From Luscinia megarhynchos (Eukaryota; Chordata; Aves; Passeriformes; Turdidae): a DNA stretch of 64,000 nucleotides. The stretch is taken from contig CM067592.1 in assembly GCA_034336665.1 (NCBI GenBank), positions 42,376,045 to 42,440,044 of the forward strand. Reading direction: 5' to 3'. Shown here piece after piece: positions 42,101 through 49,576 of this stretch (the first letter of the stretch is position 1; each line of letters opens with the position of its first letter). The notes below the pieces were generated by a model, which saw only the letters and a list, made by a program, of their open reading frames with translations, was not told where the DNA came from and did not search any database. A program made the position numbers and the translations under genes.

Positions 42101-45100
42101 CTGGAGATCATGGAAGAAGCTACACTAGGGGAAGTGAAAGCACTTGGTGCAAACATGGAAAAGCAAAGCGAAAATATGAAAGAAAGGGGGGGAAAAAGTA
42201 CTTCCGTTCTAATCACCTCAGCAGGCAAAACAGCAGCGGAGCAACAGAAAGAATTAGCTCATCTGGAAGAAAGTCTGGTATGGCTGCATTAAGTTTAATT
42301 TAACATGACTCTTAACAGATAAAGCTGATAAACTTGGTAAAATAGGAAGTTAACAAAAGGGGGGAAAAGGCTAGAAGTATAAATACAGACAGAAGTAGTG
42401 GCAAACAAACCATAATCAGAGAGTAAAAGGTAGTGAATAATCGCAAAACAACACTAGTATCCCTGTATAGACCATTCACTTAAGAGTTGGATTCAAAAAT
42501 TCTTTTGAGTTCCTTCCAACTCAGAAAATTCTGTGGCACTACAGACATCCCAGGGAGAATAAGATATCATGTGGTAGAAGATTACATAGGCTGAAATGCA
42601 TACGTTGAAAGCAACAGAGATCAAGGAGGGTAAGAAAGACATGGAATCCTCACAACTCCATAGGCACAAGAGGCCTACAGAGAACTTAATTGGACACAGT
42701 TTCAGTGCAACACAGAATCTAGACTGGAATTAATTTAGTATGAAGAGGTAAGAAAGAACGTGTGACAACAAACATACATTCCTCTGCTCATGAATTTGGA
42801 AAAGAAGGGAAATAGACTAGAGTGCTGTTATTTTTAAGGATGGAGAATAGCAGCTCAGAATAAAATTAGGAAAGGAATAAGATGGCAGCAGGAGGTAAAA
42901 ACCTGAAATTTGAAATTAAAACATAAAATCTGAATGAATGGGGCCTTTGGGTAGCTAAAAAGGCAAAAAATGCAGAAAGCAAACACGAGAATACATCTCT
43001 ATAAGTAGCAATCGATAGTGCTGAAAAAAGATAAACATGTCAATTCTAATCAGCTTTTCTCTGGAAACCTTTAGATCCTGCTGGGAGAGAGGCATAGGAA
43101 AAGGCCTAAGACAGAGGCCTTTAGACAGCCTGCAAAGCAAAGGAATTGGGAAACATATCTAGGGAGAAAAAATGGATAATTGAGCATGAAATAAAAGCTA
43201 TGAATAAAACTACAAAGACATCCATCCAGTTCAACCATCAGTCACAGACGCATTATCAGGAATGAGAGGAGAAGGTGGCAGTCATGAGAAAGGGACTTGG
43301 AGATGCAGAAATCAGATAAGATGGTTGGCAGAATCAAAACAGAAGTAGTCATTTCTGTCAGAAGCAGAAATTGGGATTAGCGGATGAAGATCAAATAGGC
43401 TAGAGTTGAAAAATAAACTTAATGAGAAATCTACTTGAAAAACAAAGTCATAAGGAATGAGGGCGCTCATGATAAGTGGAGACACTCTGGCAAAGACCGA
43501 TATGAAGCCACAAACGAAGAAGCAAAAAGCAGGTGAGGAAACATGAAGGAGTGTCTGATGGACTCCCGCCCAGGAAAAATTTAAGAGAGGGAAGTGCAAA
43601 GACCATGGTAGATGAGGAACACAACGTTTATTTTTAATGATAATAGGATGACAGGACAGACATTAGGACCCAATGTAGTGCTGTATGGTATGTAGCAAGG
43701 TTTCTGTAATCCATATACCAGAAAAAACTGCTGATAAAATATTCAGCAACTAGCCTTTGCTTTGGATTTCCCGAGGAGACACACAATTGCTTACGGTTAA
43801 GAAATTAAATAAACTGCTATTCTTTATACTTCAGTCATACGTATATGGGGTACAAAGCTCAATTGTTGTACCGTATCTTGCCACACATAAGGAAGGCAAA
43901 TTAAAAGTTCAGTAGAATACTATTAACATTATACAGCAGAACACAAATTTCGCTAAAACCCAAAATCAGTCAGCTGAAACTCACAAATAGGCTAGATATG
44001 CAAACCAACTCATCCTCTAACATCGCCCACAAATAAGACTGCATTTTCCTTTAAGAAAAGAACTGTGACCTGCAATTCAAATTCATACAGAAGAGCTAGA
44101 AAGGGCCTACAAAACACTTAAGAAAAGCAATTTGGATAGGAATCACAGAAAATGAGGTTGAAAAAGGCTTCAAAACATTACTTCAAAACATCAACTTCAC
44201 TCTCAGGGCTCCAAATCTGTACCAGCTTTCCTTAAGCCACTCCTGACAGATGTTTATCTAACATGTTTTTAGCAAACCTCAAACAATACAGACTTCATAA
44301 TATTCTCTGACAGTCTACTGCAGTGACTGAACAATTTCAAAATCCACCCCTAACATTTAGCATATATCTCACTCTCTTAATTCAAACAATTTGTTCATGC
44401 ACCATAAAGCTGATTGCCTTCCTCTTTGCAGCATATTTGCTATACAGAAAGGATGTTTCCTATTGCAACTGGACAGCTCTCTGCAGTGTTCTGCATTGGA
44501 AGGACAGAGCTCTTATATAAAAATAAAAGTCTGCCTGAACGGCTGAGCTACAAAAACTCCTATCTGTGATGAGTCATCTGGGACAGCAGAGACGGACTTT
44601 CCCACATAAGCAGTCTGCTGGAAGCTGGATTCAGCCACTGCAAGCGATACAGCCAAAGGAAACTAACATTTACAAGCGAGAAAAGCACAGCCAAGGCATC
44701 AGTCGTGATCATTCATACTACAGCCTTCAGAAAAGAGCCACGCAATAAAACAGCATAGCTTTGGCCGTGTTGTTCAAAGGCAAAGTTAAAATGGGAAGCA
44801 GAGCCGCAAACTGGAGCGTTGGGTGGAGCTCCCGATTGTGCCTTGCCTGGCAGCACCACTCTGGGGGAAAAAAAGGAGTCAGTAAGGGCAAAGCAGAGAG
44901 AAGGGGGAGGGGGAAGAAAGAAAACCCGACCTCGGAAACAAGAGATGCGCGCGGGACCAATCACACACAGGGAAATGGATGTAGGGAGGCACCTGAACCC
45001 TCAGCCACAGAATGAGGAAGGAGGCTGGATTAGGACTGTCTCCCTTTCCAGGAGGAGTGGACTTGAGGGACTGATGACTTTTCTCCCCTGGAATAGCTTC

Positions 45101-46039
45101 TCTCTGTCCGGCGGGACCCCAAAGAACATGCTGCAGGGAAGGGCAGGGCATGCAGAGCTATCTAGGGAGATGTACTGAGGCATGGTGGGGGGAGATCACA
45201 GGACAGTGGTGCAAGGCCCTACGAGGATGGCAGGGCAGAACTGGAAGTCTGCAGCTGCAGCCATAGCAGGGAAGTGGAGCAGGGTATACCACAGACTGCA
45301 AAGCCAAAGGAGGGCTGGGGAAGAAGGGGCAAGGTGAAGATGATCCACAGGAGAAGCAGCACACAGAGCAGTACGCAGAGGGTGGAAGTGCGTTGCATGG
45401 TAAGGAGCAAGGCTATGGGGGGCAGGGTGTACAAGGGGGTGCACAGGCACGAGGGGGAAAAGGACGGCTACAAAGGGAGCAAAAAGGTGCACAGCTCATG
45501 TGCATGAAGGCTTGGGGCGAGTGGATGTAAGGGGGTTGTACCCAGCCACGAAACAACAAGGGTACGGGAGGGGAAAGCAAGGCGGTCGCAGTCACGGGAG
45601 GACAGAGCTGTTGGTGGACGAGCGTGAAGCGGGGAGGGAAAGCAATGTGTCCCCAGCCGTGAGAGCGTGGTCACAGACCGGGACGCGGGAGAGCGGGCAG
45701 CCACAGGAGAACGGCGCTACAGGTGTAGCGAGGGGATGCACTGCCACAGGAAAGCGGGGCTCCGCGGCGGGAGGCAGCCAAGCGGGGCTTAGCCTGAGGG
45801 AAGCTGCGCTGCGAGGGGCACAAGGAGGGACGCACGGCCGGCAGAGAGCGCGGCTGCGGAGGGGACAGGCGGCTGCGCAGCCACAGGACAGCACAGGGGC
45901 AGAGCGGGGCCGGGGGCACGGCCGCGGGGCGGCAGGGGCCGCGGGCGGTGTGACAGGGCCCTGCAGCGGAGGACGGCGGGTCGGAAAAGGGAGGGGGACA
46001 CGGGCCACTCACCTGCGCGGCGGAGCTGCAGCAGCCCAT
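19..46039 (-). CDS. SLC44A1: SLC44A1 (choline transporter-like protein 1), exons 1-8, 5' half of the gene
   Basis: SLC44A1/CTL1 is a multi-pass choline carrier of the plasma membrane and mitochondria that supplies choline for phosphatidylcholine synthesis. Eight exons on the minus strand translate to a protein that matches the remembered vertebrate SLC44A1 closely. Joined in order (46013-46039, 30613-30702, 28369-28511, 20833-20969, 8975-9068, 4011-4180, 2141-2230, 19-146) they total 879 nt, exactly 293 codons, with no internal stop and GT-AG borders throughout. Features: MGCCSS N-terminus, TM1 at about 27-49, a large extracellular loop at about 55-208 with conserved Cys and sequons N132-G-S and N177-I-S, TM2 at about 211-230, TM3 at about 236-260, and the start of TM4 at about 281. 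The family usually has about 650 residues and 10 TMs, so slightly over half the protein is beyond position 1. The coordinates given here include the introns. Confidence 0.97.
147..2140 (-). other. SLC44A1: SLC44A1 intron 7
   Basis: This is AT-rich intron sequence of 1,994 bp between exons 7 and 8. It holds a short CR1 tail at about 870-945. I see nothing else; the short ORFs here lack coding character. Confidence 0.9.
870..945 (+). repeat. CR1 LINE 3' tail fragment
   Basis: The stretch reads as the CR1 3' end: a GAGGGGTTGGACTAGA-type block, then GTCCCTTCCAACT, then a GATTCTGTAATC-type tail. It is diverged and only about 75 bp long. Confidence 0.75.
2141..2230 (-). CDS. SLC44A1: SLC44A1 exon 7 (residues 222-250 plus split codons)
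   Basis: The exon is 90 nt (2 + 29 codons + 1). It encodes [15 protein letters not shown] and then [14 protein letters not shown], covering the end of TM2, a short basic turn and most of TM3. It appears identical to the human sequence as remembered. The acceptor is TTTTGCAG and the donor GTAAGT. The first exon base pair TG completes a Val codon begun in exon 6. Confidence 0.98.
2231..4010 (-). other. SLC44A1: SLC44A1 intron 6
   Basis: This intron is 1,780 bp of AT-rich sequence. It includes a pyrimidine-rich run at about 3080-3115 and an 8-bp perfect inverted repeat at 2705-2722. I saw no gene or known repeat. Confidence 0.88.
4011..4180 (-). CDS. SLC44A1: SLC44A1 exon 6 (residues 165-220 plus split codons)
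   Basis: The exon is 170 nt (1 + 56 codons + 1). It encodes [20 protein letters not shown], then [20 protein letters not shown], then the start of TM2. The sequon N177-I-S and the cysteines at 173 and 180 are conserved in the family. The donor is GTAATT and the acceptor CACCAG. It is the longest exon in the window and the most conserved part of the extracellular loop. Confidence 0.97.
4181..8974 (-). other. SLC44A1: SLC44A1 intron 5
   Basis: This intron is 4,794 bp. It carries the solo LTR at 6867-7457 and, just beside it, a GC-richer unassigned stretch at about 6420-6860. An AT-rich inverted repeat lies at 7994-8043. The remainder is featureless AT-rich DNA. Confidence 0.9.
6867..7457 (+). 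mobile_element. Solo LTR, avian ERVL-like endogenous retrovirus family
   Basis: The element starts TGCACCAGTTTCAGCTGGGG and ends GGGTTAAACCATGACA, the TG...CA termini of a common avian LTR family whose consensus I recall. It is flanked by a 5-bp duplication CAGAT (6862-6866 and 7458-7462). Read on the plus strand it has a TATA-like ATAAAAAGG at 7141 and a polyadenylation-type ATTAAA at 7325, which suggests plus orientation. There is no internal gag, pol or env next to it, so recombination has left one LTR. It lies antisense to SLC44A1. The family name is not certain. Confidence 0.85.
8975..9068 (-). CDS. SLC44A1: SLC44A1 exon 5 (residues 134-163 plus split codons)
   Basis: The exon is 94 nt (2 + 30 codons + 2). 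It encodes [15 protein letters not shown] and ends LCPKYPVPE, matching the SALCSYNLKPSEYTT...LCPKLPVP region of mammalian CTL1. The acceptor CAACAG follows a T-rich tract (the run of A at about 9080-9095 on the plus strand). The donor is GTAATA. Phases agree with exons 4 and 6. Confidence 0.95.
10825..11462 (+). repeat. CR1 LINE, 5'-truncated, 3' end intact
   Basis: The sequence follows CR1 closely from the block GCCCAGGTGGCCAAGAAGGC through GGACCAGGGCAGTGATTGTC, GCCTAGAGAAAAGGAGGCTC and CTCTCTACAACTGCCTG, to a terminal TGATTCTATG at 11451-11460. It covers the last part of the ORF2 region and the 3' UTR. Internal differences and stops show it is inactive. Confidence 0.92.
13940..15492 (+). 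repeat. CR1 LINE with reverse-transcriptase remnant
   Basis: This is about 1.5 kb of CR1 in plus orientation. Near 14114-14260 it still reads [10 protein letters not shown] then [12 protein letters not shown], a hallmark of the CR1 reverse transcriptase. Further on, CTCTTCAACATC (FNI) and TTTGCTGGTGATACAAAACTGGG (the ADDT block, here AGDT) are visible, then the 3' UTR with a GGCTCCCCAGGGAAGTGG block, ending near ATATTCTATTGAT. Frameshifts and stops break the ORF, so it is a dead copy. Confidence 0.9.
20364..20402. repeat. A-rich simple repeat (AAAAC-like)
   Basis: A run of AAAACA and AAGCA units in intron 4, close to exon 4. On the minus, transcribed strand it is a GTTTT-rich tract. No other role is visible. 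Confidence 0.7.
20833..20969 (-). CDS. SLC44A1: SLC44A1 exon 4 (residues 88-132 plus split codons)
   Basis: The exon is 137 nt (1 + 45 codons + 1). It encodes [11 protein letters not shown], then the cysteine-containing ALCVSACPR segment, ending FAETN. The Cys at 95, 110 and 114 belong to the conserved set in the first extracellular loop. Joining it to exon 5 creates the sequon N132-G133-S134. The donor is GTATGA and the acceptor CCATAG. Confidence 0.97.
23276..23345 (-). repeat. CR1 LINE 3' tail, reverse orientation
   Basis: The block TATAGAATCACAG, then GAGCTGGAAGGGACC and AAGGATCACCAAG is the reverse complement of the CR1 3' end. It is about 70 bp and lies inside the GC-richer intron 3 block. 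Confidence 0.8.
24565..25022 (+). repeat. CR1 LINE fragment
   Basis: It matches the CR1 series AGAGAAAGACTTGGGAGGTA, AGCCCAGAAAGCCAACTGTA, CTCTGGGATGCCCAGTACAG, then GGAGAAGAGAAGGCTGTGG and AAAGGACAAGGGATGGC. It is diverged, with internal gaps, and ends abruptly where a reverse-oriented CR1 begins. Confidence 0.88.
25023..25353 (-). repeat. CR1 LINE 3' UTR, reverse orientation
   Basis: The blocks GAAAAAGACCTTCACATCAT, GCCAAGCCCACCACTAAACC, GGAATGGTGACTCAACTACT and GACCATTTCCTCTCATCC are the reverse complement of the CR1 3' region. It lies tail-to-tail with the plus-oriented CR1 just to its left. Confidence 0.9.
28369..28511 (-). CDS. SLC44A1: SLC44A1 exon 3 (residues 40-86 plus split codon)
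   Basis: The exon is 143 nt (47 codons plus 2 nt). It begins [14 protein letters not shown], which completes TM1, and continues into the extracellular loop with the YGNICG motif (Cys66). It ends TQK plus AA; the split Lys codon is completed by the first G of the next exon. The acceptor is CCTCCAG and the donor GTAAGT. The second half (residues about 71-82) differs more from mammals than the first, as expected for a loop. Confidence 0.96.
28512..30612 (-). other. SLC44A1: SLC44A1 intron 2
   Basis: This intron is 2,101 bp and AT-rich, with a short AAAT/AAAC run at about 30176-30210. I see no gene or dispersed repeat. Confidence 0.9.
30176..30210. repeat. (AAAT/AAAC)n simple repeat
   Basis: Alternating AAATAAAT and AAACAAAT units over about 35 bp, in intron 2. 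Confidence 0.75.
30613..30702 (-). CDS. SLC44A1: SLC44A1 exon 2 (residues 10-39)
   Basis: This 90-nt phase-0 exon has 30 codons. It begins [11 protein letters not shown] and ends in the hydrophobic run [13 protein letters not shown], the first half of TM1. The acceptor is an AG after TATGTGAGAAG-type flank reversed on the minus strand, and the donor is GTAAGT. The residues are nearly identical to mammalian CTL1. It follows a 15.3-kb first intron. Confidence 0.97.
38957..39083. repeat. A-rich low-complexity tract
   Basis: About 125 bp of nearly pure A with scattered C and G (AAAAC, AAAAG, CCAACCAATC interruptions). No target-site duplication or LINE body is visible, so it is called low complexity rather than a poly(A) tail. 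Confidence 0.8.
42485..42545 (+). repeat. CR1 LINE 3' tail fragment
   Basis: The block GAGTTCCTTCCAACTCAGAA followed by ATTCTGTGGCAC resembles the CR1 3' end. It is short and diverged. Confidence 0.6.
44140..44345 (-). repeat. Ancient CR1/L3-like LINE remnant, reverse orientation
   Basis: The blocks CCACTCCTGACAGATGTTTA, TTTTTAGCAAACCTC and TCTGACAGTCTACTGCAGTG follow, in diverged form, the reverse of an old CR1/L3-type 3' UTR (CTGACAGATGGTCATCCAG, AAAACCTCCAG, CTATTCCAGTG in the consensus I recall). Divergence is high. Confidence 0.55.
46013..46039 (-). CDS. SLC44A1: SLC44A1 coding exon 1 (residues 1-9)
   Basis: The exon encodes MGCCSSAAQ and ends at a GTGAGT donor in phase 0. The start lies in a strong Kozak context (GACGCCATGG on the minus strand) inside the CpG island. 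Human SLC44A1, from memory, starts MGCCSSASSAAQ, so this copy is three residues shorter in the Ser/Ala run. Gly2 followed by Cys3 and Cys4 looks like an N-terminal acylation signal (inference). Transcription start and 5' UTR must lie between 46040 and about 46300 on the same strand. Confidence 0.95.
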
Positions 46040-46258
46040 GGCGTCCGCAGGTCTCTGCCCCGGGCTGCCCGCTAGGCATCCACTCCCCGCGACTCCCCCG
46101 CCCCGGGCGGCGGCGCGGTGCGGGGCGCACGGAGGGCGGCACGGAGGGAGCGCCGGCGAGGCGGCGGGGACCGCGGGGCCCGGTCAGGCGAGCGCGGCTG
46201 CACCACAAGCGCCGCCGCGGCGCCCCCTCGTCCCCCTCCCCCCGCGGCCGCTCGGGGA

Positions 46259-46303
46259 AGGGGCGGGGCCCCGGGAGGGCGGGGCCCGGGAGGGGGCGGG
46301 GCC
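46259..46303. promoter_or_regulatory. Triple GC-box (Sp/KLF) cluster
   Basis: Three copies of GGGCGGGGC occur at 46261-46269, 46277-46285 and 46294-46302, separated by CCGGGAG-type spacers, so the block looks like a short tandem duplication. More CCCCGCC boxes follow at about 46335-46360. These are typical Sp1/KLF binding sites; which gene they drive cannot be told from sequence. Confidence 0.75.
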
Positions 46304-46373
46304 AGTGCACTGCGGCGCGGGGGGTACCTGCCCGGCCCCGCCCCGCGCCGCCCCGCCCCCCGCGCGCCGCGGC

Positions 46374-46397
46374 CGCTTCCGGTGCGATCATGGCGGC
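46374..46397 (+). promoter_or_regulatory. ETS site and YY1-like initiator at the plus-strand start
   Basis: CTTCCGG at 46376-46382 is a consensus ETS/GABP site. It is followed by ATCATGGCGGC, a YY1-like element in which the ATG of the motif is also a start codon (46390). This arrangement is typical of housekeeping genes, often nuclear-encoded mitochondrial or ribosomal ones, and supports a second transcript leaving the island on the plus strand. Confidence 0.65.
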
Positions 46398-46473
46398 GGG
46401 CGTGCCGCGCCTGCGGCGCTGGCTGGGCTCGCCTCTTAGCTCCTTCTTAGCCCGCCACTCGCCCCACGGCGAG
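46390..46473 (+). CDS. Candidate exon 1 of an unrecognised divergent small gene
   Basis: The start is at a YY1-type ATG. The 28 codons read MAAGVPRLRRWLGSPLSSFL and then ARHSPHGE: basic, no acidic residue until the end, and rich in Ser/Leu/Ala, as in a mitochondrial targeting peptide (inference). GAG followed by GTGGCA is a usable but weak donor in phase 0. Without splicing the frame runs to a stop at 46578. I recognise no family. The exon lies head-to-head with SLC44A1. Confidence 0.35.
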
Positions 46474-46629
46474 GTGGCAGCTGCGTGTGGAAACCAAGCT
46501 CTGCTCAGCAGCGCTTCCCAAGAGTCTGAGAGCCCGCCCGCTGAGAGGAAGAAAACAGTCGCTCTTATGACCTCGTAGTACATGGCGCATTTGCAGCCAG
46601 GAATTTGTAGTAGAATCAAGCACAATTTC

Positions 46630-47890
46630 TACACTTGTTTTAACGCTTCTAGGGATGGTGACTCAACCACTTTCCTGGGCAGCCTGTTCCAATACCTGAC
46701 CAGCCTTATGGTGGAAGAATGTGTTGTAGTATCTGATATAAATCTCCCTGGAGCAGCCCAAGTTCCTGTTACCTGGGAGAAGGACTCCCACCGGGGTGCA
46801 GCCTCCTTTCAGGGTTTTAAAGAGTGATACGGTCACCCCTGAGCCTCTTTTTCTCCAGGCTAAAACAACCCCAGCTCCCTTCATACACTCCTCATAAGAC
46901 CTGTGCTCCCTTCACTATCTCCATTTCCTTCTCTGGACACACTCCAGACCTCAATGTCCTTCTGCAAGGCCCGGAGCTGGACACAGAGCTTGGGGTGTGG
47001 CCTCATCAGTGCCAAGGGGTCAATCCATAGTGCCGCTGGCTGCACTATTGCTGATACAGGCCAGGATGCCATTGGCCTTCCTGGCCACCTGGGCATGCTG
47101 CTGGATCATATTCAGACTCTGTTCGTGTTCAGTATCCCTGGGCCCTCTTACACCACGCAGCTTTCAGCCACTTCTCCCCCAGCCTGTAGCACTGCCTGGG
47201 GTTATTGTGATGCAAGGGCAGGACCTGTTGGTTGGCTGTATCACTTGCAGTTGGCCTAGTTAATTCTCTTACCACTGGCCTTAGCCCACCTCTCCAGCAT
47301 GTCCAGATCCTTCTGCAGAACTCCCTACCCTCAGTGTGTCAACATTCTCACTCAATTTGGTGCCATCTGCACAGTGACTAAGGGGGCACTCGATCCCCTC
47401 ATCCTGGTCATTGATGAATATATTACATAGGCCTCAGTACTGAGCCTAGTACTGGTCACGACTAATGACCAGTTGCCAACTGAATGTGGCACCGTTCACC
47501 ACCACTCTTTGGGCTCAGCCATCCAGACAGATTTTTATCCAGCAAACAGCACATATCCAAGCCATGAGCAGCCAGGTTCCCTAGGAGAATACTGTGGCTT
47601 TGCTCAGGTCCAGAAAGACGACATCCACAGCCTTTCCCTTGTGTACTAAGCAGATCATTGTCATAGAAGGAGATTGTGTTGGTCACTGAGGTTCTGGCTT
47701 TCCTAACCGCATGCTGGCTGGGCCTCATCCCCTGATTGTCCTGCACATTCTGTGTGATCGCACTCAAGAGGATTTGTTCCACAGCCTTCCTGGGCACTGA
47801 AGTCATGCTGACATGACCTGTAGTTTCCCACATCCTTCATCCTGTCCTTCTTGTAGCTGAGTGTACATTAGCGAACCTCAGTCCCTTTTA
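46630..47890 (-). repeat. CR1 LINE, about 1.3 kb, reverse orientation
   Basis: The sequence starts with the reversed 3' UTR (GGGATGGTGACTCAACCACT, then TGGGCAGCCTGTTCCAATAC) and runs through reversed blocks such as CCAGGATGCCATTGGCCTTC into reversed reverse-transcriptase sequence, ending near TCCTTCTTGTAGCTGAGTGT. The most 3' 100 bp or so are missing. It lies just outside the CpG island. Stops and frameshifts show it is dead. Confidence 0.92.
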
Positions 47891-48209
47891 AAGAATGTTT
47901 ACTGGCCAGCACTTGTCTTTGAACCCAACCTAAATATATGAAGTTGTATAACTATTTTTCTTTTTCTGAATCTTAACGCAGCAGCAGAGTTACCTACTAT
48001 TCTATCAACATAGTAGAATAGCCTTGATTAGAAATAGCATTGCAATGACTTAAATGTAAAATGATCCTTTGACAGGCAGAATGAAGCGAAAGGGACCTTG
48101 TGACTAGAAAAGGAGTTTTGCTAGGCTTCCAAAAAACCCAGAAACTGACATGTGGGTGAGCTGTGAATCACACTGGGTTTTTATAGCTCTTGTCAGTTTA
48201 ATGGCAAGC

Positions 48210-48345
48210 AGAATCACGGAATCATTTCGTTTGGAAAAGACCTCTAAGATCATTGAGTCTAACTATAATCCAGCACTGCCAAGTCCACTGCTAAACCATG
48301 TCCTGTAGTGCCACATCTACATATCTTCTAAATAACTCCAAGGTT
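48210..48345 (-). repeat. CR1 LINE 3' tail, reverse orientation
   Basis: The blocks ACGGAATCATTTCG, TTTGGAAAAGACCTCTAAGA, AATCCAGCACTGCCAAGTCC and TGCTAAACCATGTCC are the reversed CR1 3' end. Here the terminal block missing from the 46630 copy is present, so the two are separate insertions or rearranged parts. Confidence 0.88.
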
Positions 48346-49360
48346 TGTGACTGATCAGTAACATCACAATTTTCAGATTTTATACTATCTAGTTAAAATA
48401 GTTTTACCATTTACATGTAAAATTATACTGCTATAGTTTTCATTGTTCCACCTCATTCTATCCAAAAATTCTGTGGTGTTCAAAGGTGTGGCCATAAAAA
48501 AACTGGAACACTCTCTAGAAGAAATTATTCTTTTGAGATTCACAGAGTAATTGATAACAAGAAATTTGTAGCCAATTCTTGTGTAAGTTTGGAGCCATCA
48601 GAATCTCTGTTCCTCCACTTTGCCATTTATACAATTGACTATTTTTCCAGTGTTTCTCTTTTCCATTTGACTGGGTATCAAAAGCACTAGGTGTATGCTA
48701 TAGATGTTATTAAGTCAGTCTCTTAAATAGACAAAATTCAATTTTTTAATATAGTCTATGCATTTAGGACTTTTGCTTCAATAGTTTCATATAGGACCTC
48801 AAAATGTTGTCATGGAAATTAAGTTCTGCCTCCTACTTTTTTGCATGTAGACTAAACATGTTCAGCATGATTATTAGAAGAGAGTAATGCATTAAAACAT
48901 AGGGTCTGCCACCCAAATTTGTGGACTCTTAAAAAAAATTCTGGCCAATAATGAAAAGCTTTCTGCAGCTGCAGAGAGGCAATAGTAACTTTATAGTGAT
49001 TGAAAAATGCCATTCTTTCATTTGCTACTGGAGCCTTTACGAAAAAGCTTGTAAAGACATACCAGCTGTAGCATAGGTAACTGGGGTTTAATGCAGCTAT
49101 GTGACAACTGTAGAAATTATTTGAACAGATACGAGTCTGCACTTCCGCCCTGGCCAAGAGCTTTATCTGTATTTTCAGTTCATTGCTGGACTCAAAATGG
49201 CAGGTAAGAGTTTTTTTAAGAGAGACAGCAACAGAGAGAAGGCTCTAGAATGATATAAATGCCTTTAGTACTTGAGAAAATTGAAGATTATGTCCAAACT
49301 TCTTCTGTTCTGAGAAGAGAGCATTAATTGTATGGTAATATTTACCTTTTTATTTTTCAG

Positions 49361-49401
49361 CAGGTGCAGGATGTTGACATTACTCAGCCATATTTAAAAA
49401 C
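49361..49401 (+). CDS. Candidate exon 2 of the divergent small gene
   Basis: A 41-nt segment sits between a strong acceptor (T-rich tract ending TTTTTCAG) and a good GTAAGG donor. In the only open frame it reads QVQDVDITQPYLK plus AC, so it enters in phase 0 and leaves with two bases. The acceptor has a CAGCAG, so the first Gln may be optional. Phase fits both the candidate first exon and the next segment. The family is unknown. Confidence 0.3.
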
Positions 49402-49514
49402 GTAAGGATTTTACAAAGTGCAATATAATCTATATTATTTGTTCTATATTAATGACAGAAATACCTTTAAAATACTGTTAGATAAAACTCTGTTATTTTT
49501 GATATGTTCTTAAG

Positions 49515-49576
49515 TATGAATTTTGGGAGGAAATTTTTGAACAGGCTCGGTTTGAAGCTAAGTACTCAACCAAAAG
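49515..49576 (+). CDS. Candidate exon 3 of the divergent small gene
   Basis: A 62-nt segment after GTTCTTAAG and before GTAATC. Joined to the previous segment it reads T, then MNFGRKFLNRLGLKLSTQPK, leaving one base (G). A second acceptor at 49543-49544 would shorten it by exactly 30 nt and keep the frame. The polypyrimidine tract is mediocre. A different frame also stays open through the segment, so its coding status is uncertain. Confidence 0.25.

Larger units (their letters stand above)
30703..46012 (-). other. SLC44A1: SLC44A1 intron 1
   Basis: This 15.3-kb first intron separates the nine-codon first exon from the rest. It holds A-rich runs (about 37480-37560 and 38957-39083), a 22-bp perfect palindrome at 41256-41277, an unexplained ORF near 42038-42292, a CR1 tail at 42485-42545 and an old CR1-like remnant at about 44140-44345. 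From about 44760 GC content rises towards the CpG island. First introns often carry enhancers, but I cannot identify one from sequence alone. Confidence 0.9.
45560..46480. promoter_or_regulatory. CpG island, shared divergent promoter region
   Basis: GC content and CpG density rise sharply here, peaking at about 46060-46400. It covers SLC44A1 exon 1 and the plus-strand ATG at 46390, only 350 bp away. There is no TATA box, which fits a broad housekeeping-type promoter. Boundaries are judged by eye. Confidence 0.92.

Noticed and set aside
45500..46075. 191-codon plus-strand open frame antisense to SLC44A1 exon 1
   Set aside because: Gly/Arg/Ala-rich composition from CpG-island sequence, no recognisable domain, no splice or start context.
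45789..46625. 278-codon minus-strand open frame over the CpG island
   Set aside because: It is long only because GC-rich DNA has few stops. It crosses the promoter and SLC44A1 exon 1 in a different frame and is Pro/Ala/Arg low-complexity with no domain.
49515..49576. Alternative frame of the candidate third exon (YEFWEEIFEQARFEAKYSTK), loosely like FAM240 proteins
   Set aside because: The resemblance (a FWEE-type patch) is short, and this frame does not join in phase to the neighbouring splice-flanked segment.
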